Source: Acanthaster planci (taxonomy: Eukaryota; Echinodermata; Asteroidea; Valvatida; Acanthasteridae). From it: 64,000 bases of DNA. Made by a program: the position numbers and the translations under genes. Every line of letters begins with the position of its first letter. The stretch's first letter is position 1. Shown here in pieces: positions 45,801-56,816 of the stretch. The stretch spans positions 2,489,993-2,553,992 of the forward strand of contig NW_019091373.1 of assembly GCF_001949145.1 (NCBI RefSeq), given 5' to 3'. Below the pieces are notes generated by a model. The model ran no database searches and was not told where the DNA came from. It saw only the letters and a program-made list of their open reading frames with translations.

Positions 45801-48800
45801 AAAATGAGCGATCGATGTTGTTAATTAAATGAAATGTCAATTTAGCGTAGATTTTGAAAACGACTTAAAACCTGGTTTCATTTTCGCAATAACAAGCATT
45901 CGCCCTCGTTTTGCATCTTTCAAATAAATGAATGTGCATTACGTTTCATTAAAGAAGTTACAAATACTTGATTAGGATTTCGGATTGACGTATTGCTTGC
46001 CAATTACAACAAATGTGCATCCTTATTCGCTGAAAATCTGTCTTTTACCGTGTCCCTTCAAAAGTGAGTATTCATTTTCATTTTAGCTAACCTTTCTGAA
46101 AAAAAAACAACTTACCCAACACCTGTTATATAAAATCTTTACCTAACTGTTAGCATATTTGCATAGCACATGACTCTTGTGTAGCATTTTAGACAACGTG
46201 GGGGGGGTGAGAGTGGGGGCGATACCCACCACCCTTCATTAGCATTTTTATTTTATGCACACACCTACACCTGTCGCGTCTTTGCCCTCTGCTATCCCAA
46301 AATGCAGGTTAACGTATTCCACTCCTAAAAGTGCATCCCGATTTGTTCAACTGGCAATAGGACCCTACATAGTCTAATTTAAGTCACTTTTAATGAGCAT
46401 CTGAGAAGTAACGATGAACTGATACACTCATAAACTAGTGAAACAGATGAAGCTGGTAGTAGGAGGAAGAAGATGGTTCACAGAAAATGTTTATTGACAA
46501 TCGTCTGCCGATCACCGACAGTTGATTAAAACCAAATACTCGTCATTTATGCATCCCCTCAATAATTTAGGCCCTATACATTCCCCACCGTCGTGGAGCG
46601 TAAGGGGAAAACCCCAGGGGATTGCCGCCACGGACATATATGNNNNNNNNNNNNNNNNNNNNNNNNNNNNNNNNNNNNNNNNNNNNNNNNNNNNNNNNNN
46701 NNNNNNNNNNNNNNNNNNNNNNNNNNNNNNNNNNNNNNNNNNNNNNNNNNNNNNNNNNNNNNNNNNNNNNNNNNNNNNNNNNNNNNNTGCCCCCCACTGT
46801 ATACGGTTGGACATCCTTCAAAGACTGGCGAAACCCATTTGGCCCACAGCTTTAGTCATGGAGCGTGTGGCACTCTGGTCGCTGCATGGTAAACATTGAG
46901 GGGGGAAAGTCAGAGTGTCAAAACGACGACACGAAGAAAAAAACAGTGGAAGTGGCGATTCAAACCATGGGCACTCGCAGAGAAGACTTATCTTTACATA
47001 TTTTCCCCACCAATTTTGTAGAGAAATTCTCAGGCACGATGCATTACGCTTGCCGAGCGGACCAATGAAAATGTAGAATTACTCGCATCTGCCTCAACTA
47101 TGTGACGTTACATGCGCCAACGAAGAAAAACGAGCTAAGTTCACTTACCGGCTATCTAACACGTTGGTTGCCCTTATCGACGGGATCAATGAAACTTGGA
47201 GATCGGCAGTTATGTTGACATATCCGGTTTTCCAAAATTATGGTTGTTATGGTCCGCCTGTCCAGTCCATTAGGATGGCATCCAAGTCTGTATGTTGGTG
47301 GAGGGCAGTGCAGTACATGTTAGAAAGACACAACCGACTACTGAACCGTTGGCCTTGCAGGTTAGCCCAGGTTAGTCCAGATTACCGTATATAAACCCCA
47401 CCCTCTTCCTGCATCGAACGCGTGTGCTGAACGAGAGAGCTGCATGTGATTTAAAGGAAACAAGATTAACGGAAATCCGTAGAGAGCCATCACTCACTGT
47501 CTTGGTTTTCAAGTTCTTGAAAACATTGTTGGCGCTATTGATCTTTAAGTCTGCTCCACGGACGTCGTATAAAGAAGTCTGGTCCCGTAATGCACCGGCG
47601 ACCGTCTTGCCAAGTCGAATACGTATAAAGGAAATACAAAGGCTTGCTCACCATTGTTAACTAAATCGTTCGTGCACAGTAGACCACCGCCCTTACATTC
47701 GGCACAGTACAAGAGCACAGCAAGTCCAGATTTTTATGATGACGTCCGTGTTTCGCTCGTCCCACGGACCTTACAGGACAATGAGAGAGTTACTGTAGTC
47801 TGGTTCCCATACCCGATGAATCTGACCCTTTCAATTCAAGGGTCCCGTATCACTCAATTTCACGTGACAAAAAACGGAGGAATTCCGAACTCGTTGTTTT
47901 CAGAATTCAGATATCATCGTTGAAGTTCTGGTATTTTCGGCCTTGCGTATACATACTGAACAGCAGATGTATAAGCAAGACACATTTAAAAACGCTTTCA
48001 TTTACAATGAATGTGTAACGGCGATGGATCTTGGAATTCTTGAGATAACGCTTACATTGAAGCTCTGGTTGCTTTGTTTTGCAATCAGTTTGTTTTAATA
48101 CAAACGTTGAAAATACACCTTTGTGTCTCAGGTAACCTTATTTTCAACTGTTGTTTCCCTATTTCAACGGGTATTTTACTGTCTTTTTGCTATTGGGTAT
48201 TTCTACTTTCATGATCAAAAAGTGATGTCATCACAGGAAGAAAGGCTCATTGTTACAGTGATTTGTACACAAAAAGTCCTGCATTTTTTCTAGATTTGTC
48301 TGGACTCTTTCTTTGCCGATTCATTGTTGTTTATGTGCATAGCAATAAGCAAGCACGAATCCCTTTTCATAAATGCTCACAGTAAGTAAATTCTGGGTCC
48401 ACAATGGGAAAAGAAAAACCTATACATTTAACTCGTCTCTAGATGCCATCACAGCAACAGCGCGTTCGGTTTTCCACGAGAGCAAAAATAATTTAAAGTG
48501 TTCTAAAAAGTGCACTTCATACATTGAAGGAGAGACCAAAGGTACAGAAAAATTGTGTCGAAGAAAAGTTCACTGCATCCACACATTTAAGATAAACACC
48601 GTGCCGCACTTCACTGAGCAACACCTGCGTCTGAAAATGTTTTTCTCGGGCAATCCAGCGGGGGTGGGTTCAGTACTGGTCAGTCGGGTTCAATTGTTTC
48701 TTGTGTACCTCGTGCCATTCTGTATTATGCAAAGTACATCCAGAAAATGAAATACTGAATACATGAAATGAAACAGCTTCCGACCTACACGGGGCCTCCA

Positions 48801-49660
48801 TTGACCTCATGACATTTTTAATCGTTGGCGAATTTGACCAAAGAATTTATCAAAAATAGTCAGGAAGTTTCAGGTGAGGGAACCAGACGAGGGCTGCTGT
48901 TTAAAGATGCACTACGTAGTTTTTGCCAAGCACACTCCAAAAGCCAACGCCTGTTATAAACGAAAACTGGTTAACACTTTGGCTTTCGCGTGACACGTGT
49001 ACACTGCGTACGCATACATGGATTGAGACAGCAAGCAACCCAGGTCTTCAACTGTGACGCATTGCATTTACAGAATTTTCTGAAAAGCATTTGCACTCCC
49101 CCCTGGAGACGAGCAAACCCTCAAGATGGAGGGGGAGGCAGCTTGAGGGCGCTACTGTCTACGGACATGTCGTGTTAGTTTTCCGTGAAAATAAAGAAAA
49201 GCCACTTTCGAGTTTTTTGTTTTACTGTTATCGCGCATCTGACTTCGGAAAGTAAAACTATTAACAGCGCCCTCTGTCAGTGGCTTTGGCATCGGCGTAT
49301 TCTTGTGGCAGGAGTAACAAGATTTTGAATACTCAGCGCCGTCAGCGAAGTGATAAAACTTGGCTTTATTTGATGATCATTAGAGTTTCACAACGCCATG
49401 GAATTTAGTTTTTTTTTTGGTTTTAGTTTTCGGAATATTTTAAAGGTCTGGGTAAGATGAAAAACCTAATATCTTGCAGTTACAGAGAAAAAATCAACAA
49501 AAACCAAGTTTGTCTATCTGATACGGGCGGCCATTTTGAAACTTGCGTATACGTGTTTCCAGCAGTGAATACAAGCCGCCAAACGAGAAGCATTTGCCCT
49601 CGTAAATGACTTGGACCAGTCGCTTCTCTCTTTTAACTAACAATTGACGCGGCCTTCCTC
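45801..49660. other. Intergenic region with assembly gap
   Basis: It contains the N run listed next, a G tract at 46201, and several ORFs of 76 to 125 codons on the + strand (47164, 47654, 48373) that I cannot link to splice pairs or families. ORFs crossing the Ns are meaningless. Confidence 0.5.
46643..46787. other. Assembly gap (145 Ns)
   Basis: A run of n; a draft-assembly gap. Confidence 1.
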
Positions 49661-49701
49661 TTGTCTAAGACTTGGAGCACTATAGGTGTCAAATTAGCAT
49701 A

Positions 49702-49857
49702 ATGAACAACACAGTAGTTCCGGTACAGATGTTCAAACACGAATTCATTCAACGGCCTGACCTACAAAGGCCAAGTGAGCAACGTTGCAGTGTGGACAAT
49801 TTGGTAGACCCTCACACAACTCCACGACGCCAAGTAGAGACTTTGCGTTCAAGATAC
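49702..49857 (+). CDS. Candidate first coding exon upstream of the ankyrin gene
   Basis: ATG at 49702 starts MNNTVVPVQMFKHEFIQRPD, and the frame continues to TPRRQVETLRSRY. It ends at donor atac|gtcagt in phase 0 (52 codons). The next candidate exon (50710) must be read in phase 0, which matches. The donor is not the strongest form. Not recognised as a known family. Confidence 0.42.
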
Positions 49858-50709
49858 GTCAGTTCTTGAATTGATGCCAGCGTGGCAACTTTCATAGACG
49901 GGCGTCGCTTGGTGCTGGGACCGAAAAAGTAGATGAAAATGACAATGCAGTGAAAATCTCACTTTACAGTTTAAGTATGTCGCCAACTTCGTAGTGTGTT
50001 TAACCCCTTTTTCTTGGGGTGGGTTGGGGATCGCGATCTGTTTTACTACCCCTTCACAAAATGCTCACATCCTGAAGGTGGATCTACATGTCTGCTGTGC
50101 AACAGATTATTAGTAAATAAACCATGAATTTGCATTTGTCTTCTATATATGAGTTTCAACCCCTAATGTCAAAACATTTTGCAAAGATTTGATAAAATGG
50201 GCAATTCGTGAGAACTTTAAATCCCGTGTTGTTGTCAAAATGACCGCAAACAACAACCTAAAAACATCAAAAACACAACATCCACACAAATCGTAACAAC
50301 CAAAATCTGCGTGGCGGTCTTGCTATGGGAAAATGGCAGTGCGCGTTTTGTCAGGATGACTTGAGAAAAAATAGGTGTACATTTATCTTGCTAATGTAAT
50401 AAAAAAAGGGAGCAAATAAATGGCAGGGTGGGTTACATTTGTTCACTTTTTGACAATTATTTTAGTAACTGTTTAATTTCAAACCCTCAAAACGTGAACA
50501 GGCGCTCAATTCCCATGAGAGGCCCCTCGCAGTGACATTACTCGGGTTATGACAACGGTTATATCCAGAACACTCAACATCAGAGGCGTCGTCGGTTGAG
50601 AATGATTAATAACACTGACCTGATTTCGCTGAGAGAGAACAGAGCCCTGAATAGGAGGAGTTAACCAGCAATTAGCCTCGATTGCTCATTGTTCATTTTT
50701 CTTTCCCAG

Positions 50710-50752
50710 ACCTGTCTTCAGATGGAACAATTGATCTACCTCTTAGAAGCAG
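50710..50752 (+). CDS. Candidate 43-nt coding exon
   Basis: An excellent acceptor (ttcatttttctttcccag) and donor gcag|gtaaaa bound it. In phase 0 it encodes TCLQMEQLIYLLEA and leaves one base, which the next exon turns into Glu. It is too short for ORF calling; its support is the splice sites and the phase agreement on both sides. Confidence 0.45.
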
Positions 50753-51131
50753 GTAAAATTAACTTAACTTCAGCCAAGAGAGGACTTCTTATGCATCATT
50801 TTCACTTGCTTGTTTTGAAGCAGGAGGCCGTTTCAGTACTCGAGTGAATTTGCTCGAGTGGAAGCATAAATTACGAATCTTAATTTAAGATATTCATTTC
50901 CATGAAACAGCTGAAGTCGAGAAAAACGGCCCTTTCATTTATTTATCACGCTGCCCGTAAATACTGGGTGTTGTACTGTGTACTGTTTTAATCATGCAAA
51001 TACAGTAGTTTGTACAAGATTTGAAAAGGGTTTGGACTCGTGCTATCGAAAAGTCGGAAGAATGAAACAAGTTCCCTGATTGTCCATTTGAGTGCATCTA
51101 TAAAAAAGTAAGAAGAACTATGGTTCGCTTG

Positions 51132-51144
51132 GTTGCCAGGCAAC
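51132..51144. promoter_or_regulatory. RFX X-box-like palindrome
   Basis: GTTGCC-A-GGCAAC fits the X-box consensus GTNRCC(0-3N)RGYAAC on both strands. It lies in the candidate intron before 51311. RFX factors drive ciliary and some neuronal genes; function here is inference. Confidence 0.4.
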
Positions 51145-51310
51145 ACTATCGATGGTTAAATCCCGGCGGATTTGTTGTATTTGCATAGGTGTAGGTATGC
51201 ATTTATCAGCGTGGAAATTGTCTGCTCATCAGCAATGGGTCGAAGATTCACTGTCTATAGACTTATTGATTAGAGGCAGCGGCGCAGGCTGTGGGCTGTT
51301 CTTTTTCCAG

Positions 51311-51502
51311 AGACAAACCAGACCTATACAGATCGAGAGCCAATGCCCGGAAAAGAAAATTTCTACACGTCCGATTTGTTACTGACGAGATTACGAAGGC
51401 GAGATGGAGTTGGGAAGGACGCTGACCGAGCCAATTTGCCACGTTTGCCAGCCTCCAGATACTCCCCCAAGGCTGGCAGTAGTCGTTACGAGCCCTGCAT
51501 TG
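51311..51502 (+). CDS. Candidate 192-nt coding exon
   Basis: Acceptor gggctgttctttttccag and donor attg|gtaagc are both strong. Phase 1 is open for the whole exon: TNQTYTDREPMPGKENFYTS, DLLLTRLRRRDGVGKD, LPRLPASRYSPKAGSS, RYEPCI. It exits in phase 1. The ankyrin ORF at 53211 can be entered in phase 1 through an AG at 53160 or 53235, so this may be an upstream exon of that gene. No family recognised. Confidence 0.5.
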
Positions 51503-53210
51503 GTAAGCGAGGCTATGGGGTCAGAACCTAGCTAACAGCGAGAAAACAAGGAAGTGTTGCCGGGTGGAAACGAGCACGTACGAAAGCAGTTGAGTCTATT
51601 CGTCGGATCCCTTGAGTACTGACAGGACGAGTGGGCGGAATACTAATTAGCCCTTTCTGTATGCTTATGCAAACCGACGAGTCTCTCTGGTTGTTTGCGC
51701 AAGTGCGAATCTTGTTGCCCGCACCCATCATGTTGCCGAGCCCTATCAAGTGATTTAAGTCCATGGCCTCCGGAGGGCACTTACGTCGACGGACCCGTAC
51801 GAAGCATGCTCGGTCGCTTCGGAGCGGATTAGACCATAATGTTGGCCACCCGCGCTCCGGGCGTACGTGCTTAGTACGCGTCGGCCCGTCGCCAGCACTA
51901 GGCCAAATCCATCTCGTGTTCTCGTTCTCCATCCCGCCTAGAAGACACAAATTTAATTTGGACGAGATATTTCCCGTGGCGAGGCCAATGCTTGGGCCGC
52001 GTAGGAAAAATTGCTGTTCTTATTGGGCTGGTCATCCATGGGTGTCGATGCTCGTTTGCTTCGGAACGACGGACTAACACTGATATTTTGTTGTCACTCA
52101 TCTTCTGGTCTGTGTGAAACGGCACACCGATGAGCTATGAACATTACGGATCCCAACCTTGGCAGATGTACTGGAAATATTGAACAGCTCAACGAGGCGA
52201 AATATTCTGAGTTATTTGGGGATATGGAGGAGTGTCTTTACCACGATCAGTACTTCTTCATGGCTATGCGAGTCAATCCAGCGTGAATCGGTGACAATAA
52301 CTTCTTGAAGTTAATGTTAAAATTATTCACGATTTTCAGCTTCGACCGGCAGCGTGCAGGAAATCCTTGGTAATTAGTTGATTCAGAAGTGACGTTCTCA
52401 ATCATGAATAGGACTACATCAGAATAGATCGGAGCAACATGCATGATTGTGTAAATGCAATCTTTGAGATGCGGGACTGCTGTTTTCCAACTATTGTAAT
52501 TTGCCAAAATGACCTTCTCTTGATGTTTGAGTAGACGATCATGTGACACAATAGTGCGTGATTATGCTGAATGACACCCCAGAGTAGGCGTTTGTATGAA
52601 TTCACCTACCCGGACGGGAATTGCTTGGCCACAACATGACGCAAATTACAGAATACATCCAGCACATTATTACATTAGCCATGGTAACCGACGACTGAGC
52701 CCGATGGAAGCAAAGTTCAATGGTAAAGTTGATTTGCTTTCTCGCCCAGCTCTCCCCGTAAAGCAAATACATGTAGTTGTTGCGTAGCGAGTCAACCACC
52801 AGCTGTTGCTGGTCATCGGGTCCACGTGTCTGCAACCGACCGCAAAAGCAGCACCTGGCCAAGGAGTTATTTGCCTCGGATTCGAGAAGTTTCTTGAGTA
52901 GTTTGAGTTTGTTTGAGAATGGCCTTCATAACATAAGCCTATGATGAGACCAAACAAGGGCATGTATCTGTTAAGCATTGTAAACTGGGCATGAGAAAAA
53001 CCCAGCGAGTATGTAGTGCTCATGTATTTTCACCACTATGGCTCTGACAACAAAACAGTGCAACGGCTTTAGATTACATGGTAGCGAAATAGTTTGTTTA
53101 CTAGCGCAGAGATACTTGAGCAACGGTTGTGAACACATGGCACGTGCAGCCGTAATTTAGAAGTTCACATATCGAATTTTCGGCTATTCCTTGACGTCTG
53201 TGCTTCTATC
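51503..53210 (+). other. Stretch between candidate exon and ankyrin ORF
   Basis: It includes a CpG-rich patch at about 51540-52080 with overlapping ORFs on both strands (140 codons minus, 104 plus) that I take as composition effects. A 30-nt possible microexon follows ttcacgattttcag at 52341 and ends cttg|gtaatt (phase 1 in and out), but it is unsupported otherwise. The patch may instead be a promoter for a shorter ankyrin transcript. Confidence 0.4.
52675..52688. promoter_or_regulatory. Second RFX X-box-like site, one mismatch
   Basis: TTAGCC-AT-GGTAAC differs from GTNRCC(N2)RGYAAC only at the first base. It is about 520 bp upstream of the ankyrin ORF start. Confidence 0.3.
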
Positions 53211-54881
53211 ATGATTCATATTCCTTCTGTACGAGATCGCAGCCGCCGTACCAGCCTTGGGCAAGTATCTGGCGGGGTGGCAATTCACGATGCTGTGGTC
53301 AAAGGCAAAATCCACCTAGCCAAGTTCATACTGGACGCCGTGGAAAGCCACACCGTGGTGAACTCCCGCGACGCCCACGGCAAGACACCGCTGATCCGGG
53401 CGGTGCGCATCGAGGACGAAGGGGTCCGGGGTCGGGTGGTGGACCTGCTGGTGAAGTACCACGCTGACGTGAACCTGGTGGACAACGTGGGCCGCTCGGC
53501 GTTGAGCTATGCTTGCGAGCTGCACCGGAGTGACGTCATCAAAAAGCTGGTTAAGAACAACGTAGACCCCAACCTACCGGACAAGAACGGTAACTCGCCC
53601 CTCATGTACTGTGCCGAGACGGGCAACGCAGCCGGCATTGAGATACTGTCCAAGTCCTTCCGTCGTCTAGGGCTGGACGTGGACACGGTGAATGCGGATG
53701 GCATGACACCCCTCATGGTGGCCGCGAAGAGTGGCTATGTAGAGTGTGCTCAGCTCCTAGCACATGAGGCCAAAGCGTCATTATCCCGGCGGGACAACGT
53801 GCATAATATGAACGCTATCGACTGGGCAAGGGAGGGTGGTTGCTCGACCCCGGACTTAGAAGCGCTACAGGCTCGGTCTCGGAGTCACAGCAAATCGGCT
53901 GTGAACCTCTCCGACAGCGATCAAGCTGCAGGTCGTACCCAGGGGAACGTCAGTAACCCAGAGCGGATGCTACCAAAGCGAGGTACGGTGGTGCCGAATC
54001 CCATTGCATCGAACCTAGGCTCCACCGCGTCCCTCCCGCACATCGAGTCCGACGGCGTCAAGGAACCTAGTGCCAAATTCACTGGAAGCCAGCCGGACAT
54101 TCGGCACGTGCAGAACGACAAGCGGCGGTTCCATCAGATGAGTCTCGGCGAGCTGTCACAAAGGTTCCAAGGTCTCAGTGCCGGATCGTCGCCAGAACAC
54201 TACAAAGAGAACATCTCAAGCCCAGATACTCCCACAAAAACGGCGACCGTCAGACGCTGGTGCTCTGAAGAGAGTAGCTCTTCTGATTCGCAACGCCAAC
54301 TGAGCATCGACGGCATCGTGGATGACCTAAAGTCAAGCGAGAAGATGGCTCCCCCAAACGAGCCTGCCCAGCCACGACCATCAACTGCAGTCGGCGTCTT
54401 CAACAAGCGAGTCCAGCATGTCGGTGACCACCGAAGACGCCCCTTGTCGGCCAATGTCGCCAACCGTCACACCAACAGACAGACCAAGAGCTTCGACAGC
54501 GCTCTGAGCCTGACCAACAGCCGGCCGTCCAACTCGGTCGAGAACCTGTCACTGACCGTAACCCAGCCTCTGGTGGTGCCTCATCCCCCCAACACGGCCA
54601 GGACGGGCAGTAACCTGTCCAGGCTGTCCCACCTCAGCAAGAGCACGGAGATAATCTCCAATCGGAGGCCCTCCTTGGAGCAGCACAACGACAGCAACAG
54701 CGCCAGCATCCGCTACATGGACCTACAGGAGATTTCTGGAAGCAGCAAGCGAGAACGACAGGCATCACTTTCACCGGGAGATCTGAGTGGACTGTTGATG
54801 AGGCCTGATACTGCGACCTCTGGCCAAGACTTCGAGCACCTTCCCTCTATATCACTAAAATGTACTTCCCGTGAAGTGTGA
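53211..54881 (+). CDS. ANKRD63-like: ANKRD63-like ankyrin-repeat protein
   Basis: An uninterrupted 556-codon ORF. Residues 22-195 form five ankyrin repeats (22-54, 55-91, 92-124, 125-161, 162-195) with a partial sixth to about 215; repeat cores include GKTPLIRAV, GRSALSYACE, GNSPLMYCAE and GMTPLMVAAKSG. KIHLAKFILDA and the SFRRLGL between repeats 4 and 5 match vertebrate ANKRD63, which I also recall as a single coding exon. Residues 216-556 are Ser/Arg-rich and predicted disordered. The function of ANKRD63 is not known; ankyrin repeats bind proteins. RSRRTSL at residues 10-16 fits a basophilic-kinase site. The N-terminus is uncertain: the first Met is at 53211, but the frame is open back to about 53133 and upstream coding exons are possible. 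Codons are much GC-richer than the flanks. Confidence 0.9.
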   Translation: MIHIPSVRDRSRRTSLGQVSGGVAIHDAVVKGKIHLAKFILDAVESHTVVNSRDAHGKTPLIRAVRIEDEGVRGRVVDLLVKYHADVNLVDNVGRSALSYACELHRSDVIKKLVKNNVDPNLPDKNGNSPLMYCAETGNAAGIEILSKSFRRLGLDVDTVNADGMTPLMVAAKSGYVECAQLLAHEAKASLSRRDNVHNMNAIDWAREGGCSTPDLEALQARSRSHSKSAVNLSDSDQAAGRTQGNVSNPERMLPKRGTVVPNPIASNLGSTASLPHIESDGVKEPSAKFTGSQPDIRHVQNDKRRFHQMSLGELSQRFQGLSAGSSPEHYKENISSPDTPTKTATVRRWCSEESSSSDSQRQLSIDGIVDDLKSSEKMAPPNEPAQPRPSTAVGVFNKRVQHVGDHRRRPLSANVANRHTNRQTKSFDSALSLTNSRPSNSVENLSLTVTQPLVVPHPPNTARTGSNLSRLSHLSKSTEIISNRRPSLEQHNDSNSASIRYMDLQEISGSSKRERQASLSPGDLSGLLMRPDTATSGQDFEHLPSISLKCTSREV

Positions 54882-56750
54882 CATGTTAATCCTCAAAGAG
54901 TTAATAATGTGTGGATCACAATATATAAAGTACATGTATTATGATAGTAAATCCATATAATATTTACCAAACCGAAGTTGGGTATAATGAGAGACGCACT
55001 CTTATTGTAACGCTTTGTTAGATCAGTGACATTGTTGAAGTATAGGGCTAAAAGCAAGTGAGGTTCCATTAGGGTAGAGAGGCTGCGGATGGTGGGTGGG
55101 GAGAAGTTTAGCTCACCCCTTCAAGGACGCCATTTAAATAATAATGTGCATTATCAACAAGCACACATTTTCAAGGTTCTACTTAATTTGCCCCAGCTCA
55201 ACGGGCTAATAAACTTACCAGAAGCATAAGGTCCGTGAGCAGTACACAGCACAAATGCTGGATTTCTGGCGTAAACGGCTCTCAGACACAAAGACCATCT
55301 TTGTCCATCACAGGTACTAATTTATTCTCCTGTGTGTAGAGAGGCGATTAGAGGTAAAGCGACATACACAAGGCCACTTAACCATTTGCATGAATTGAAC
55401 CTCATGTTCTATGATAGGAAGTAACACGCTAGTGCAATGTTTGTTTCTAATTTTAAAATGCAGTTTCCCAGCTATGTCAAATTTTTCAGTTAACATTTGC
55501 CCCCTAAAATGTCCTCATTTGCTGAAAATCTCTGTAAAATTTAGTAGGGCCTAAGGAAGTAAATCCTGTGAAAGTCCTGCTTCCTCTCCATGAAGATAAA
55601 GGGATTAGTTGTAATTTCGTCAACGATTTTTCGTGAAATGAGGTGAATGCATAGCACAGCTCTCTTAGAAGTGGAAAGTACTTCATGAATTATTAAGGAA
55701 ACGTTTACTCCTATAGAGTCTGTTAAAAAAAGATTTCCAAATCATTTTGTTTTATTTAAGACAAATAAATCCACACTCGATTGCGCAGCATCACTTCTTT
55801 AGAAATTGTATGAAAGAATCTGTGCAATACGTCATTTCACTGTTAGGCTTTAATTCTCACATGAAATAATAATTAACTGATTAGAAATAAGGTGTACATT
55901 TTTTACTCCAAAAATCGCACTCTTTCTTCGTGGACCAAGGCCAAAACATTTTCCAACTGAGCAAGAACCATTTAAGACCGCATCATCAAGTTAGGCCAAC
56001 ATATCAATGTGAACCATTTTCAAGACCATTCGGGTGAATTTGATAACAATCACGTTCCATTGATGTTTATTAGTGATTCTTTTTTATGTCGTTAACCATA
56101 AGTAGATCATAGGGAAAAGAGTATACCCGATTGATGTAGGCCTACTCATCATTTGACAACTTTATACACAGAAAACAGCCAGTTCGCACGTTATCGTGAC
56201 ATTATCTGCGGATGGATCTGTTACCACAGCCTGTCACAAGTACATGCACAAAGAGGCTGCTTTTAAAGGACACTTTCCTCTATAAGATTAAAAAAGAGAA
56301 AGAAATAATGTACAGGCAGAGTGTATGGTTCCTCTTTGAAACACCGATCTATCGGGTTCGCTCTGATGTTTATAATTCTGCTCGCTTGGTCTCTCGTGGC
56401 TTCAATAATCACAGAGCATAGCATTTGGGGACGTGTCGTGCATAACCCGAGGCTGCAGTACTTCAGTATGGTACAGTCTTCATATTGGGGCGAAGCAGGT
56501 CTTCGATGTTCAGAGACAGAATTTCTTTTATTACTTCCACTGTATGAAGTTGTAAGTCGATACAACAAAGGGTTCGAATCTTGTACAGAGTGCAGTTGGG
56601 ACAGTCAATACACTAATGCTTGTTTCGTGCATGTCGGGGACAGGATTAATTTTTATCAACAGCATTTTTTTGTCGATTCGACTGAGCATGGTATTCTGTG
56701 ATTAAAGATTCTGAGTAGTCATTTTCAGTTCGAAACACCTGACTGGTATT
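54882..56750. other. Probable 3' flank of the ankyrin gene and intergenic DNA
   Basis: AATAAA at 55208-55213 is the first canonical polyadenylation signal after the TGA. ORFs near 56200-56700 lack splice support or homology. Nothing else seen. Confidence 0.45.
55208..55213 (+). terminator. Candidate polyadenylation signal of the ankyrin gene
   Basis: AATAAA 327 bp after the stop codon; the downstream GT-rich element is weak. Confidence 0.35.
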
Positions 56751-56755
56751 CTTGG

Positions 56756-56816
56756 CAGTGGTATAGCCAGGGGGAACCCCAATGGGAACTCCCCCCCCCC
56801 GAAAGGGCCTAGTTAC
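56756..56816 (+). repeat. CAGTGG...GGGGG repeat terminus, copy C
   Basis: Cagtggtatagccaggggga, then aatgggaactccccccccc. This is the clearest match in the window to the CAGTGG-starting family also seen at 25559 and 25734. Confidence 0.5.

Noticed and set aside
46512-46899. Several ORFs of 77 to 125 codons
   Set aside because: They read through the 145-N gap; the translated X residues carry no information.
51528-52077. Overlapping 140-codon (minus) and 104-codon (plus) ORFs
   Set aside because: They share the same CpG-rich patch on opposite strands, have no splice context and no family match; better explained by base composition.
53285-54463. Minus-strand ORFs opposite the ankyrin gene
   Set aside because: They are shadows of the GC-rich ankyrin coding frame.
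56570-56582. tRNA B-box-like ggttcgaatc
   Set aside because: No A box or cloverleaf can be drawn around it.
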